Assembly (NCBI RefSeq): GCF_000003605.2
Contig: NW_003152255.1
Span: forward strand, 29,136-51,130
Direction: 5' to 3'
Length of the DNA: 21,995 nucleotides
Source: Saccoglossus kowalevskii
Lineage: Eukaryota; Hemichordata; Enteropneusta; Harrimaniidae
The number at the start of each line of letters is the position of its first letter. The stretch's first letter is position 1. The translations under genes were made by a program, and so were the position numbers. This document shows, one piece after another, positions 1 through 9,745 of the stretch. The notes under the pieces were generated by a model, which ran no database searches, had not been told where the DNA came from, and was given only the letters and a program-made list of their open reading frames with translations.

Positions 1-272
1 TTTTGACATTTTTGGTAAAAAATGATATTTTCGACTTCTTGTTAAAAACTGCAAGTCCAATTGCTCTGATAATACATATATAGGTACTACATGTGGACCT
101 TTTTCAGATTTGTTCATTTTGTAATGATATCTTCAATTCTCTAATTTTGGTGAATATTTTTGTCATTTTTGGTAGAAAGTGATATTTTCGACTTGTTAAA
201 AACTGCAAGTCCGATTGCTTTGATACTCTACATATTGTTCATTTTCTAATGATGTCTTCAGTTCTTTAATTG
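1..272 (+). repeat. two-copy tandem repeat, unit about 157 bp
   Basis: Positions 1-148 recur at 157-272. Shared blocks include gatattttcgac (24 and 181), taaaaactgcaagtcc and cattttNtaatgat (115 and 239). The second copy lacks about 32 bases present in the first. The array may continue left of the window. It is intronic to the KMT2E/SETD5-like gene. Confidence 0.8.
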
Positions 273-926
273 AAATGTGCATTGCTATCAGCGGAGCTAT
301 CTCAGCCGATAGGCTGCTTGTTTTGTTTTATGTAGACATTATAAAATTCTGTCATGCATTGATATTTTTAATTATTCGGGCGCTCACTATTCATCGCACA
401 CTCTGAAAATGTTTGACGTCTGGTTGGTAAGACGAATTACATAAACTAGATGAGTATAGCAAAATGGCGATGAATGGCTACAAATCAAGAGTCAGGTGTG
501 CATCACTGTCCAAATCCTAAAAGGATTCTTTAATTTGTCAATTAGAAAATCATGTGTATATATTGGTCACTTAATTGACACCACAAGATGGTAAAAACCA
601 GAAGACACTGGGCACATAATCAACATATTCAATGACCTCATTATCAATGCATCACTATCATATCTGAAACACTATATAGATGTTCAACCTGTGCTTGTAA
701 TATAGGTACCAGGGGATCTGTCATCTGTAATGGCTTGCTTGTTTCACATGTCAAGAGGCTGTCATTGAAACACAATACAGTTTTAATATATGCTGCACTT
801 CATTTTCATAATACTAACCTAAATACTTTTCTTTAGACCTTCATTAACAGTAAAGCAAGGATTATATTTGTATTTCACACTTAGTTATAATTCTCACAGT
901 TTGCTTGTATTTTCTTTTATTTCCAG
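273..926 (+). other. intron remainder upstream of exon a
   Basis: No coding exon is recognisable. AT-rich sequence ends in a pyrimidine-rich acceptor (tattttcttttatttccag). Confidence 0.5.
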
Positions 927-1089
927 CGCTGGTTGCGACAAGCAATGAGTGAAACCTCTTCGGATTCACCCAATAAATCAGTTCCTGACTGTATATCACC
1001 AGTGTGTTTCAATGGTGCACTGAGTCCTACTGCCATTAGTAATCCTGCATACAGTCCTGCCATGTCACCCAATAGTTCATCAGCTGTTG
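927..1089 (+). CDS. KMT2E/SETD5-like exon a (first exon in window)
   Basis: Acceptor tttatttccag at 916-926, donor gtaagt from 1090. Starts in phase 0 with CGC TGG TTG CGA (RWLRQAMSETSSDS) and ends after one base of a codon. The Arg-Trp-Leu-Arg block resembles the stretch that follows the SET region in KMT2E/SETD5. The rest is Ser/Pro/Asn-rich (SPTAISNPAYSPAMSPNSSS). Confidence 0.8.
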
Positions 1090-4000
1090 GTAAGTTGTGT
1101 GTTTACTCATGGGTACTTTTACTGTTCTTCGTATAGTTTTGATACTGTAATCAGTGTGGTTCATCTCCAGCACTGCTAACTGACCTGTAGTTTACACTGA
1201 ACTGCCATTTGCTTTACCCTAGACTTGGTTAGTGAACAGCACACTGATTGGACATAAGTATTCACGGGGAGGAGTGTGGCGGCCTGTATGAGTTACAGCA
1301 AGTCAGTGATCAAACTTTAGACTAACTCTTTTATTCCTTGTGTAGATTTCATGACTCCTTTGAAGAAAAGGCGGCTCCGAGCATCTATCGCTGCAGAAGA
1401 AGTTGTCACAACAACCATCACATCAGCACCACTGACACCAACAGCAACACCCCCAGCATCTTCTACACCCCCAGCATCTTCTACACCCCCACCTCCTTTG
1501 GTTTCTTCAAGTGATTCATATTCTCACATCCTGCGAACACCTTCTCCTAAGTCCATGATGTCAACTGAGGATAAAAGGAATGGATATAAACCATTGCTAT
1601 CACCAATAACCCCTGTCACACCTGTGTCTCAAGTACGCTATGAGGTGAGTCTTTTGACTATAATTGGCATGTTCAGCTGTATGTTGTCACTCATTCTGTA
1701 TATAAGTGAGTAATCAACCTATACTGTGTCCATCAATCTGCATGATAATCGATATCATGCCAAAGTATTGACCTTTGTGTGTCTTTTTTTTTTTTTCCGT
1801 CTTTTGTGTGTAGCCAATTTCCTCTCCTGATACCACGCCAGAGGTCAACAAGTACCAATCACCATTTCCATTCCCTCCTCCTTTCAAGAAGGTTAGCTGC
1901 TTTATTTTTTTCACTTTCTTTGGCTCGACATCACAGTAAGAGCTAATCAGTTCTTCAATGCATGGTGTTGTGGGTTTTCCACTGGGTACTTGAACAGTAC
2001 TCCTAGTGTAGCATTCATTTCAGCTTACATTGTTAGGGATTGGCTTATAAAAGATAAGGTGGTGGGTTTTTTTAGGCTAGTTTCAAACCTGGTGCACGCA
2101 TGTTTTCTCTCTCACATTGCATCTTCCATTCCTAATGCCCTTTGACATTTCTGTCTTTCTTTCCCTCTTTTTCAATTCTGTTATCTCAGCTATGCACTTT
2201 TCACTTTTCTATAGTAGCAAAGAATAAAGCCGCCATTCATGAGTAACTTTCCATTCTGGTGTTGGTGAAGGAGACTCTATATCAAATTGCCCACATGAGG
2301 TCTTGGTATTAACACTTTTGTTGTGTTTCAGGAATTAGCCAAGCAGATATCGGCTGACAGTGGATTCTCTGGCACACCGACAGACTGCACGCTATCACCA
2401 GCCACACCTCTTGTTACACCAAGGAAATCTTTTGACTGTACAGACTCTTCAAAAACTGAAATATCAGCACTGACTGAAACTAGAGATAGAGACTCTGCAA
2501 GTAATATTTTTAATGTAAACTCTAATGTTGATGATAACGATATCCATGTGGGGTATGTAATGACTACTCCCAGGACTAGTAACATAGAGAGTAATGTCTC
2601 TACGTCAACTGAACATGTGGAAATGACCATATTTAATTCAGAGCCAAAGGTTTTGGACTCGAGTATAAAATCTAGTGTAGTAGCGGTGCCCAATGAGGGG
2701 GCTATACAACTAGACCAAGTTGACCAAACGGAAAGGGTTGAACAGGAAAAGAAAGGGAATGTGATTTCTTCACTGTCAGACCCTAGGACGTCATTACTAA
2801 GAGCACGGAACTTATCCACGGCACTGATTAGCAGTGCCAGTGAACCAGATTTGCAAAAGTCAGTGCAAAGCATTGTGAACTTTAAGCAGTCTGATTCCAC
2901 AGTTGATGTGGAACGCGATAGTGGTAAGATGACATCAGCTGCAGCTGTGGTGGTACCACACAACAGTATATCAAGAAATGAAGGGGTTACATTGCAACCC
3001 AAAGGAGCAAATTTTTCAACAAGGACAAACTTTTATCCACGGCATATGGATCGGTTCTCGAACTCGTACAGGTCTCGTCGGAACTCTGGTCCCGCCGACA
3101 GTAGGACAGGAGATTTTGGCATGTGGTCATCGTCTCATAATCCATTTGCCGAGGATCATGTGAAATTCAGTGAATCTGGGCTGTACACTTCATTTACATC
3201 ACCTCCTAAACTCTACATACCGGCAGCTCGAAATGCTCGCACATTTGATTTCAGTAAAATTCCATCCAAGACCAACTTCTATGTTACAGAATCACCTGTG
3301 ATAAGTTCATCAACAAATATTGTGTGCAAGCCGGCAAGGAATGTTGAGACCCCAGATTGCAAGAGTAATGTAGACACGGAGGATACAACTAAAAACCATA
3401 TTGATGTTGTTGATGATACATCCGTTATGAGCACCAGTAGTTTGATATCAAGCTCTTCTTCAAGTAGTGTGAGCAGCAGCCCAATTGTGACGTTCTCTTC
3501 ATCGAGTGTCGCGAGTAGCCCTGTAACCTGCTCTCCATCGACGAGTAGCCCTGTTACGGAATCACGGAATGTGAATACCAGTCCTGTGATCAGTATGCCG
3601 ATAGCTGTTGTATCAAGTGGCCAAAGTAACGCCCTTCCTCCAAGTGCTGGAGTCGAAAGTTCTGTTCGATTGCCATCTTCGGAAGCAACTGAAAACCAAC
3701 AACCTGATAGCAGGCTTGTTGTCCCTAGTACAACAGCAAATGTTAACGATACTCAGTCATTTTGTGGTCCCGTAGCTGACAGTCCTGTTAGAGTTGTGTC
3801 CTCTGTTTGTGCGCCCAGTAGCTCGCCAACAACTAGTGTGTCGAGCAGTACATCTAGCGATGGTTTTCCACCATCTGGAACATTGCCGTTGATTGTGTCA
3901 CCATCTGAAAGGCCAGCAGTGACAAGCACACCACCATCTACACCTCCTGTTAAGCGAAAGGTTCGTCAGACGAATTCATTGTCTATTAGTAGTAGTAGTT

Positions 4001-7000
4001 CCAAAGTTGTCAAATTCCTGTGTGTCGGTTTTGGTGATACTCAGGGCCAATGCTTTGGTATATTAACAGATTAATTCTTCAACATTGGTGAAATATTTGT
4101 TATCACTGATGTAGTCAGTAACAATCAACATAATATGCCTGTGTCTGATAACTAAAATTCTATAAAACCCTTGATAGAAAGTCCAAATCTGTTTTTGTTT
4201 TCAATAAAACTTTTCGTTACCGATCACAGGCCATAACTTTCAGGAATGGTTTGCCAAAAAAAAGCTCTCCTGAACGCAGTATGAGAGCTCTGCTATTAAA
4301 ATTTTTCAAATTGAGAATTGTGGAGATTGATTTGAGCAAGTGATTAGACGAAATGTTTGAGGTGTTGTTTCGATACTAATTCGCTGAACTGTTCTCTTAA
4401 ACAGGTTTCCCTGCTTGAGTATAGGAAGCGACGAAAAGAACGCTCGACTGCAACCAGTACATCTGTAACACCCAGTAGTAAATCTTGTGATGTCACACCG
4501 ACTCAAAGCCAAGCTAAGCCAATTCCCAGCCTGGCCACTCTGCCGCTGTTTGTTGGCTCAACTGATGATAGGAAGACACCACCTCCAGGAATACTGGTTA
4601 ATAAGATACACACTTCCTCTATTCTGAAGTGTAAAGAGAAGATAAGTGAACAGGACGTGCAATGGTAAGTAAATCTTTTCAAAATATCTTGTCTCTCTTC
4701 CTTATTATAACAGGCCATTTCTCTGTTCACTGCGAGATCCCACATTATGTGTGAAATCCAACGTAAACACAGGACATACAAGTCAAAGGTATTTTGGTGC
4801 ATTTCCACCTAATACTCATTTAATGACAGTGAATTTTGATGAAGGCCATATTCCCTTTGAAAGATGGGCATTTCTAAAGCAACTCATTAAATTTTTTGTG
4901 GCAGCCATTCGATTCACCCCTTTTCATGCATTGGCAGTGAACAAAAATAAAAGTTTTTTTTTTTTTATATTTTACTCCAAAATTCTGTGTACATAGCACA
5001 ATGTATATCATCAAATTATTCAATAACAATTGTCAACAGTGATTTGGTTACAATGGTTAGCTACAATACTGCAAAGAAAGTCGGTAAAGCATGAAATAAG
5101 AGTGCTGTCACTGACATTATGTTAATGAATGAAAGAGACAGTTCCTCATTGTATAGGATGGTTATTGCAGGAAATCGCCGGTACTGGAGAAACTCAAAGA
5201 GGATCCGTTAGACAGATTGCGGAGAGATCTTGATGATAGAAATGTTAAGGAACAAGAAAGAAGGGATTCCAATGGAGGAAAGCACAAGGAAGAGACTGGA
5301 AGATCTCCTTTGAAAAGGTCGACTTCTCCGTTGCCTCCACCTCCGCCACCTTTGAAAATAAAGAAAGCCAAGTCTGGATTGAAGCTTCAAATGCCCCCTC
5401 CACCACCACCTAAACAAGGAGTTCTTGGTATGTTACATTTCTATCAAACAAAATTATATCAAGCTGTGCAGCAGCACCTTATTGCTGAGAAACAAAACTA
5501 TAATTTTACAATTCTTGCACATCTGTTGAAATCAATTCAAGTTTTTGGTGATGATGAGAGAAGTGTCTGTAAGGTTATTGTTTTCGGGGCATTTCCCAAT
5601 TATTACAGTTCAGTTGAATTGCCATGAAAAGCTTTTTGTGGTCAATCTAATACAATATAAGACAAAGTAAAAACAATCTAATTTAATTCTCATTTGCAGT
5701 GTTTTACTAAGAAAAGTAGCATGAATGTTAATTTGCATAATTACTTCATGTTAATCACCTCTATTGTATTCATTGGCCTTCAAAGTGGGCTCTATTGTTT
5801 ATCACAAATCATGGAGTTGTTGTCCTGAATTTATGTCTTGGACGTTACCACTATTTATTTAAATACTCGACTGAAAATAACAGTGACAACATTTTTTTTG
5901 GTGGCAGTTCCAAAGCCGTCAAATTCCTGTGTGTCTGTTTAGGTGATACTCAGGGCCAATGCTTTGGTATATTAAAAGATTGATTCCTTGATGACGGTGG
6001 ACTACTATAAATTATTCACACCAACTCAGATGGTGACAATCTTACATAACAGCATCATTTATGAAAACTTTCCCAAAACTTGTTATTTTATGAAATCCCA
6101 CCTTTTACTGTTACATTTACGTTACATTTTTTTTCCCCCAGCAGGAGATGTCAAAGAAATCATCCCAAACGTAAAACCCAGTGTAATAAGAGGAGCACAT
6201 TTCACCCAGGTTAGTAGTTATAATATTATGTTATAATTAGCAGTCGAGCTGTGGTCAGGGAAAAAATTTGAAGGACATCACCTACCATTCCCACCTCCAA
6301 AGTTTTATTTGGAGTAGTCCATTCTACCTTGGCCGTCAAAGGTCTTGGTGAAAGACTTGTCTTGACTACATGACAATGTCTCTTTTGCCTTGACATTGTT
6401 TAACTTGGATTTTTATCCATATCTATTGCCAAACTATCTGTTTTGGCTGTTTCTGCCATCTTCTCGCTCTTTCTAACAAGTAATCATTGTTTTGTTTTTC
6501 ACATCATCACCAACAGCCACAGCCGCCACCACCACCTCCTCAGCAAGTACAAATACATTCACAAGTTCAACAGTCTGTGCCGCAACAGCAGTTCACTCCA
6601 CCTTTCCAGCAGCCTGTTCAATCAACGCAACAATCACAACCATACCAATTTCAACAGCAGTATCAGTACCAGCAGCAACCACCCCCTCAATCACAGCAGC
6701 AACAGTTGCCAGTGCAGCAGCAACAGTTGCCAGCACAGCAGCAACCACAATTACCAATCCAGCAGGAACCATACCCTCAGCAACAGTATAGTTACAATGG
6801 TTATGGGCAGGGGTTTACTGAACAAAAATATCAACCACAACCGCAACCCCAGTATTACCAACAACAACCACAGGCACAGCAATACCAGCAGTCTACTACG
6901 GCTACTGCATCAGCTCCATACCAACAACAATATTCGCAGCAGCCAACAGTACAGCCGACTCAACCAGTGGTGCAGCAACATCAGCAGCCTGTGTATCAAC

Positions 7001-7119
7001 AATCTTATCAAGGGTACGGACAACAACAACAACAACAGCAGCAGCAGCAGCAACAACAACAACAACAACAACCTTATACTGGCTACACTCAGAACAGCAG
7101 CTACTACAACCAACCATAG
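927..7119 (+). CDS. KMT2E/SETD5-like (MLL5/upSET family) chromatin regulator, C-terminal part, 8 exons
   Basis: Eight exons (927-1089, 1346-1644, 1814-1891, 2332-3960, 4405-4664, 5171-5427, 6145-6209, 6517-7119) join without a frame break into about 1,117 residues ending at TAG 7117-7119; the gene enters from the left. Recognition rests on RWLRQAMSE at the start of the first exon, TPLKKRRLR in the second and VSLLEYRKRRKERS in the fifth, which resemble conserved blocks of vertebrate KMT2E and SETD5. Those proteins carry a PHD finger (KMT2E) and SET domain near the N-terminus and bind chromatin; both domains must lie upstream of this window. What is here is mostly disordered: Ser/Thr/Pro-rich, two polyproline runs and a Gln-rich tail. 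Vertebrates have two paralogues; an invertebrate usually has one, so I do not choose between the symbols. Family call is firm; exon 4's donor and exon 7's acceptor are the least certain borders. Confidence 0.83.
1346..1644 (+). CDS. KMT2E/SETD5-like exon b
   Basis: Acceptor ccttgtgtag ends at 1345, donor gtgagt from 1645. Phase 1 in, phase 0 out; the joining codon gives Asp, so the protein reads DFMTPLKKRRLRASIAAEE. The basic TPLKKRRLR block is typical of this family and could serve as a nuclear localisation signal (inference). A small in-frame tandem duplication encodes PPASST twice in about 1450-1490, followed by a short proline run. The exon ends SQVRYE. Confidence 0.82.
1814..1891 (+). 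CDS. KMT2E/SETD5-like exon c (26 codons)
   Basis: Acceptor ttttgtgtgtag ends at 1813, preceded by a T-rich tract; donor gttagc from 1892. Phase 0 on both sides, so it could be skipped without a frameshift. It encodes PISSPDTTPEVNKYQSPFPF followed by PPPFKK. The short length and open reading make it easy to miss, but both splice sites and the phase fit its neighbours. Confidence 0.75.
2332..3960 (+). CDS. KMT2E/SETD5-like exon d (large, 543 codons, Ser-rich)
   Basis: Acceptor ttttgttgtgtttcag ends at 2331. It encodes ELAKQISADSGFSG onward. The middle contains more complex sequence (RTNFYPRHMDRFSNSYRSRR; FTSPPKLYIPAARNARTFDF), and about exon residues 365-400 are almost pure Ser with Val and Pro. 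I end the exon after PPVKRK at 3960 because the next exon opens with VSLLEYRKRRK in phase 0, and KRK-VSLLEYRKR matches the family. The donor gttcgt is weak. The reading frame stays open past it to a TAA at 4072-4074, giving a possible read-through end. Phase 0 both sides. Confidence 0.78.
3997..4080 (+). repeat. 84-bp dispersed repeat, copy A
   Basis: About 90% identical (8 differences in 84) to 5906-5989, with an identical core from ggtgatactcagg through the following 21 bases. It lies just after the predicted end of the large exon and, in the exon's frame, reads SSKVVKFLCVGFGDTQGQCF and then GILTD before a stop. No terminal inverted repeats or poly-A tail are visible. Confidence 0.75.
4203..4208 (+). 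terminator. intronic poly(A) signal AATAAA
   Basis: AATAAA about 130 bases after the read-through stop at 4072-4074 and inside the predicted intron 3961-4404. Together they could give a truncated isoform lacking VSLLEYRKRRK and everything after it. Confidence 0.35.
4405..4664 (+). CDS. KMT2E/SETD5-like exon e, VSLLEYRKRRK block
   Basis: Acceptor gttctcttaaacag ends at 4404, donor gtaagt from 4665. Phase 0 in, phase 2 out. The first residues, VSLLEYRKRRKERS, are the most diagnostic part of the window for the KMT2E/SETD5 family. Thr/Ser/Pro-rich sequence follows (SVTPSSKSCDVTPTQSQAKP), then TPPPGILVNKIHTSSILKCK, which is more complex and probably conserved. Confidence 0.85.
5171..5427 (+). CDS. 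KMT2E/SETD5-like exon f, charged segment plus polyproline
   Basis: Acceptor ggttattgcag ends at 5170, donor gtatgt from 5428. Phase 2 in (the split codon gives Trp: VQW-KSPVLEKLKEDP), phase 1 out. A highly charged, probably helical segment (LDRLRRDLDDRNVKEQERR) is followed by two polyproline runs, PLPPPPPPLKIKK and MPPPPPPKQG, of the kind bound by SH3, WW or EVH1 domains (inference). Confidence 0.8.
5906..5989 (+). repeat. 84-bp dispersed repeat, copy B
   Basis: Second copy, same strand, in the intron between exons f and g. The same-frame translation reads SSKAVKFLCVCLGDTQGQCF and then GILKD before a stop at the same place as copy A. It is preceded by an acceptor-like tract, tttttttggtggcag. 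Similarity stops abruptly upstream and fades downstream. Confidence 0.75.
6145..6209 (+). CDS. KMT2E/SETD5-like exon g (short, tandem acceptor)
   Basis: A T/C-rich tract ending cccccagcag precedes the exon. Two AGs three bases apart (ending 6141 and 6144) make a NAGNAG acceptor, so the product may carry one extra Ala or not. Phase 1 in, phase 0 out at donor gttagt (6210). Encodes GDVKEIIPNVKPSVIRGAHF then TQ. Confidence 0.72.
6517..7119 (+). CDS. KMT2E/SETD5-like terminal coding exon, Gln/Pro-rich tail
   Basis: Acceptor ccaacag ends at 6516. The exon opens with PQPPPPPPQQVQIHSQVQQS and continues for 200 residues dominated by Gln, Pro and Tyr (for example QYQYQQQPPPQSQQQQ). It ends SSYYNQP before TAG at 7117-7119. 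A run of 17 Gln is encoded by 7021-7071 with mixed CAA and CAG codons. Such tails are typical of prion-like, phase-separating segments in nuclear proteins (inference). The other forward frames are also open only because the CAR repeats are low-complexity. Confidence 0.82.
   Translation, partial: PQPPPPPPQQVQIHSQVQQSVPQQQFTPPFQQPVQSTQQSQPYQFQQQYQYQQQPPPQSQQQQLPVQQQQLPAQQQPQLPIQQEPYPQQQYSYNGYGQGFTEQKYQPQPQPQYYQQQPQAQQYQQSTTATASAPYQQQYSQQPTVQPTQPVVQQHQQPVYQQSYQGYGQQQQQQQQQQQQQQQQQPYTGYTQNSSYYNQP
7021..7071 (+). repeat. (CAR)17 codon repeat encoding polyglutamine
   Basis: Five CAA, five CAG and seven CAA codons in a row. The interruption pattern suggests expansion of two motifs. It lies inside the terminal exon's Gln-rich tail and is likely to vary in length between individuals. 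Confidence 0.9.
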
Positions 7120-7482
7120 CTAGTACTGCATAAATCAGCAAGGTGGCAACATTTAAAAAAAACTAATGTGTACTGGAAAGAAGTGATTATTCTCTGATTA
7201 TTATATTGTATCAGAAAACTTGTATATTTGCTGTAAATGTGATGCTTTATGTGCTTTTTTTTTTAATTTGTGCTTTTTTTTGAGATTATATACGTAGAGC
7301 TATGTTTATATAACTATGATATCTATCCACAGCTGTATTATAAAAAGAGATTTATATTGGAATAGTTTGTCTGCATATTATAATGGTAATTGTACGTATT
7401 AGAAAGTAGACGATAGTTATAATTTCTTTTAATGGTTATCTACATTTTGTTAGTATATTTAGTATGCCATTGAGAATTCACC

Positions 7483-7490
7483 TGTATATA
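7483..7490 (+). promoter_or_regulatory. candidate Pumilio response element
   Basis: TGTATATA fits the UGUANAUA consensus bound by PUF proteins and lies in the 3' UTR. In AT-rich sequence such 8-mers occur by chance, so this is only a candidate. Confidence 0.25.
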
Positions 7491-8786
7491 TTGTCACTCA
7501 CTTTGCTGTATCATACTACTTTCTCATTTTGTATTGGGAAGTTGTTTGTATTGTCCCGTTAGAAAACGTACAAGAAAAAAAAAGTAATACTTGTTTAAAT
7601 GTGATCTTTGTATGTGTTGTCTTGAAATCCTAAATTTGTGAATTCCGTTTTCTAACTGTTTTACTTGATTCAATTTAAGCTGTACTGTTTATGGTTTAAC
7701 TCCCACCTCCCATCTTCAAACTTTTCTTCATCTCTTCTTTTCTGTCGAGTACATTGACTTTCTTGTCATGCACCAATTTGATGTTCCCTTTGGATAAGTT
7801 ACCTGTATGTCGAGTCTTGTTTTCTGAAAGTAAGGCGACTATTTTCACTCCTACTCTAACCCATCTAATGGCGACAACGCCTCCTCAATTTGGCATGGCT
7901 GGCATGTTTCAAAATTTAGTGGACGTTTTCCTTATATATAGAATATATATATATATTAGATGTATTCAGTCTGGCCGTGCAGTATTGAGGAGTAGTCTCT
8001 CCATGCCGAGTTTTACTTCGTCTGTCACTTCTGGAGAGTTACGGTAACCGAAAAATCTGTTTTCATAAAAATTTATTCATGCGTGTTAATGCTTGTGTAC
8101 AGTTATATATGATGGAGATAAAAATAACTTCATCATTGTTTTTACCATTTGAAAAAAAAGTGTATATTGTATGGACTATATAGTTCTATTCATTGCTTGC
8201 TTCCTTACAAAGAGCTACTTCCTTTAAAAACTGGTTACATCTTTACTCTATTTTCCATCTTTGGGATGATACTAAAGGTGTTTTCTTCTGGTTCTGTAGC
8301 AAAAAAAAAACTTTACTTGTTTTGTCCTTTAATCTTGAGTAAAAAAAGTTCTAGAGATCTAATTTTTGATAACATAACCTAATTGCCAGGCACGCTCTGC
8401 CACTCAAAGCGTAAGATCATTTATTCGTTTTGTTTTGTGTTCACGTTTTAATAATAGTTCATGCCGTTATGAACTGTTTGTTTCTCCCTAACTTCTAATT
8501 TTTGTTTTAATTTCATCTCATTTTGGTTTTTATTTTCCCCTCCCTCCCTCCCCCTCTGTAATAGTTGTACAGAAACATCAGGAACACCCACTTATGTTGT
8601 TGTTCGTTAATCCTTAGTGTAGAAGTGTTTGTCATTTCAGTGAAGGTTTGTTGCCTAGTACGTGTTCACAGTGGCACTGTTGAAGGGTTAGTGTTCTGCG
8701 CTCCTTGGCTCGTAACAAGAACCACTACTTGTTTTATTAGTTATATACCGCCTGACTAATACAGTGCAGATGCTATTTTGTGTACA

Positions 8787-8792
8787 AATAAA
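8787..8792 (+). terminator. poly(A) signal AATAAA, KMT2E/SETD5-like gene
   Basis: Canonical AATAAA followed within about 45-65 bases by a GT/T-rich stretch (tgttgtctgtgttttttttt at 8836-8855), the usual layout of an animal cleavage site. It is the first such combination after the stop codon. Confidence 0.6.
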
Positions 8793-8810
8793 CAAAACAA
8801 AAAATCAGAT

Positions 8811-9366
8811 GAAGATTGAGAGACTGGCAATACATGTTGTCTGTGTTTTTTTTTTACCTCCCCTCTTTTTCTGGTCCTGTTCAATACTGAGAAGACTATG
8901 TTCAAGAGTGAATCCACACTCTCATGTGAAGGAGGTTTGACATTCATTATATTGCTAACTTATGCCAAGTTAATGCCTCTATTGTCAAAAATTTCTATTT
9001 TGGATAGTTGGGACAATGATTATCAAATACCGGTACTGCCTACTATGTATTGTATACAGTTGAGGTAATGCATGGAGAGTCTGATGCGTCTATGACCCCG
9101 ATCTTTGGACAATGACATGCCAAGCTGAAACGTAAATCAGACTTAACCCACCAGACTATATGAAGAACAGATTGTAATTTTAATTTGTAATCTTTCACAT
9201 AATCTGTGCCGAATAAGTTCAATGCCGACAAATTACTTGGTTATTTACAGTATGTTTACCGATGAAAGTTCATGACCAGAACAGTAAAAAAGCTGACAGT
9301 GTCGCTCGTCGATTTTGTTTCAAAATGTAGCAACATTATTTTGGATAACCGTTATTTTCCATACAT
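8811..9366. other. intergenic spacer, nothing recognised
   Basis: No gene, repeat or RNA is recognisable. The short open frames on the - strand (8756-8947 and 9043-9231) show no domain-like composition. Confidence 0.4.
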
Positions 9367-9650
9367 CCGTAATCCTTCTATCAATTCGATCATGAAAAAA
9401 TTATTATTTTTGGGAGTGGCCAATTTATAAGAAAAACAGAAATTATTTGTTGGAGTGGTCGAATTATAAGGGTATAAATTCCAGTAACTGAACTGCAGGA
9501 TTGAGAACAAAAAAGAAACTACCACTTCATGAAGTGCCCCATTTCCTGTGAGTGGCCGAACTAAGAGAAAAAAACAAAAAATATTTTTGCAGACAAAATT
9601 AGGTGGTCCAACTAATAGAGGGGTCGATTTGATAGAAGGATTATTACGGT
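9367..9650. mobile_element. MITE-like element with about 25-bp terminal inverted repeats
   Basis: The left end, ccgtaatccttctatcaatt plus cgatc (9367-9391), is the near-complement of the right end, ggtcgatttgatagaagga plus ttattacgg (9622-9650). The right end carries a 3-base insertion and one or two substitutions. Inside, a motif like gagtggccgaattataag recurs about four times (near 9414, 9454, 9551 and 9602), so the element has internal subrepeats. It is about 284 bp with no open frame, so it is non-autonomous. No clear target duplication was found. Confidence 0.6.
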
Positions 9651-9745
9651 AGATGTGCGAAGTAGAAGATTCATTTGCAAGTAAGCATGTGATTATAAAT
9701 CCCACTGAAAACCATGCAAACAAAACATCGGATACTGACGTCCTG

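Larger units (their letters stand above)
7120..8810 (+). other. 3' UTR of the KMT2E/SETD5-like gene
   Basis: AT-rich sequence with no plausible coding frame from the stop codon to the first good poly(A) signal. Length about 1.7 kb. It contains T-runs, a short AT dinucleotide tract (about 7935-7958) and a TGTATATA. The end is inferred from the AATAAA at 8787 and the GT-rich tract after it. Shorter forms are possible. Confidence 0.55.

Noticed and set aside
2328-3002. 224-codon open frame on the - strand
   Set aside because: It is the antisense shadow of the large Ser-rich exon, whose + frame is supported by splice phases and family motifs.
4751-4996. 81-codon + frame between exons e and f
   Set aside because: It ends in Phe/Tyr/Leu-rich sequence over a T-run, has no family similarity and lies inside an intron with good borders at 4665 and 5170.
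5162-5417. Gly/Trp-rich - strand frames
   Set aside because: Antisense of the polyproline-coding exon f.
6443-7123. 226-codon + frame and other frames rich in Asn/His/Ser, Ala/Thr or Val/Leu
   Set aside because: They are shifted readings of the CAR-rich Gln tail exon; low-complexity DNA opens several frames.
7754-8382. 97- and 77-codon + frames after the gene stop
   Set aside because: Hydrophobic and Ser-rich with AT-run composition. They lie in the 3' UTR and show no motif.
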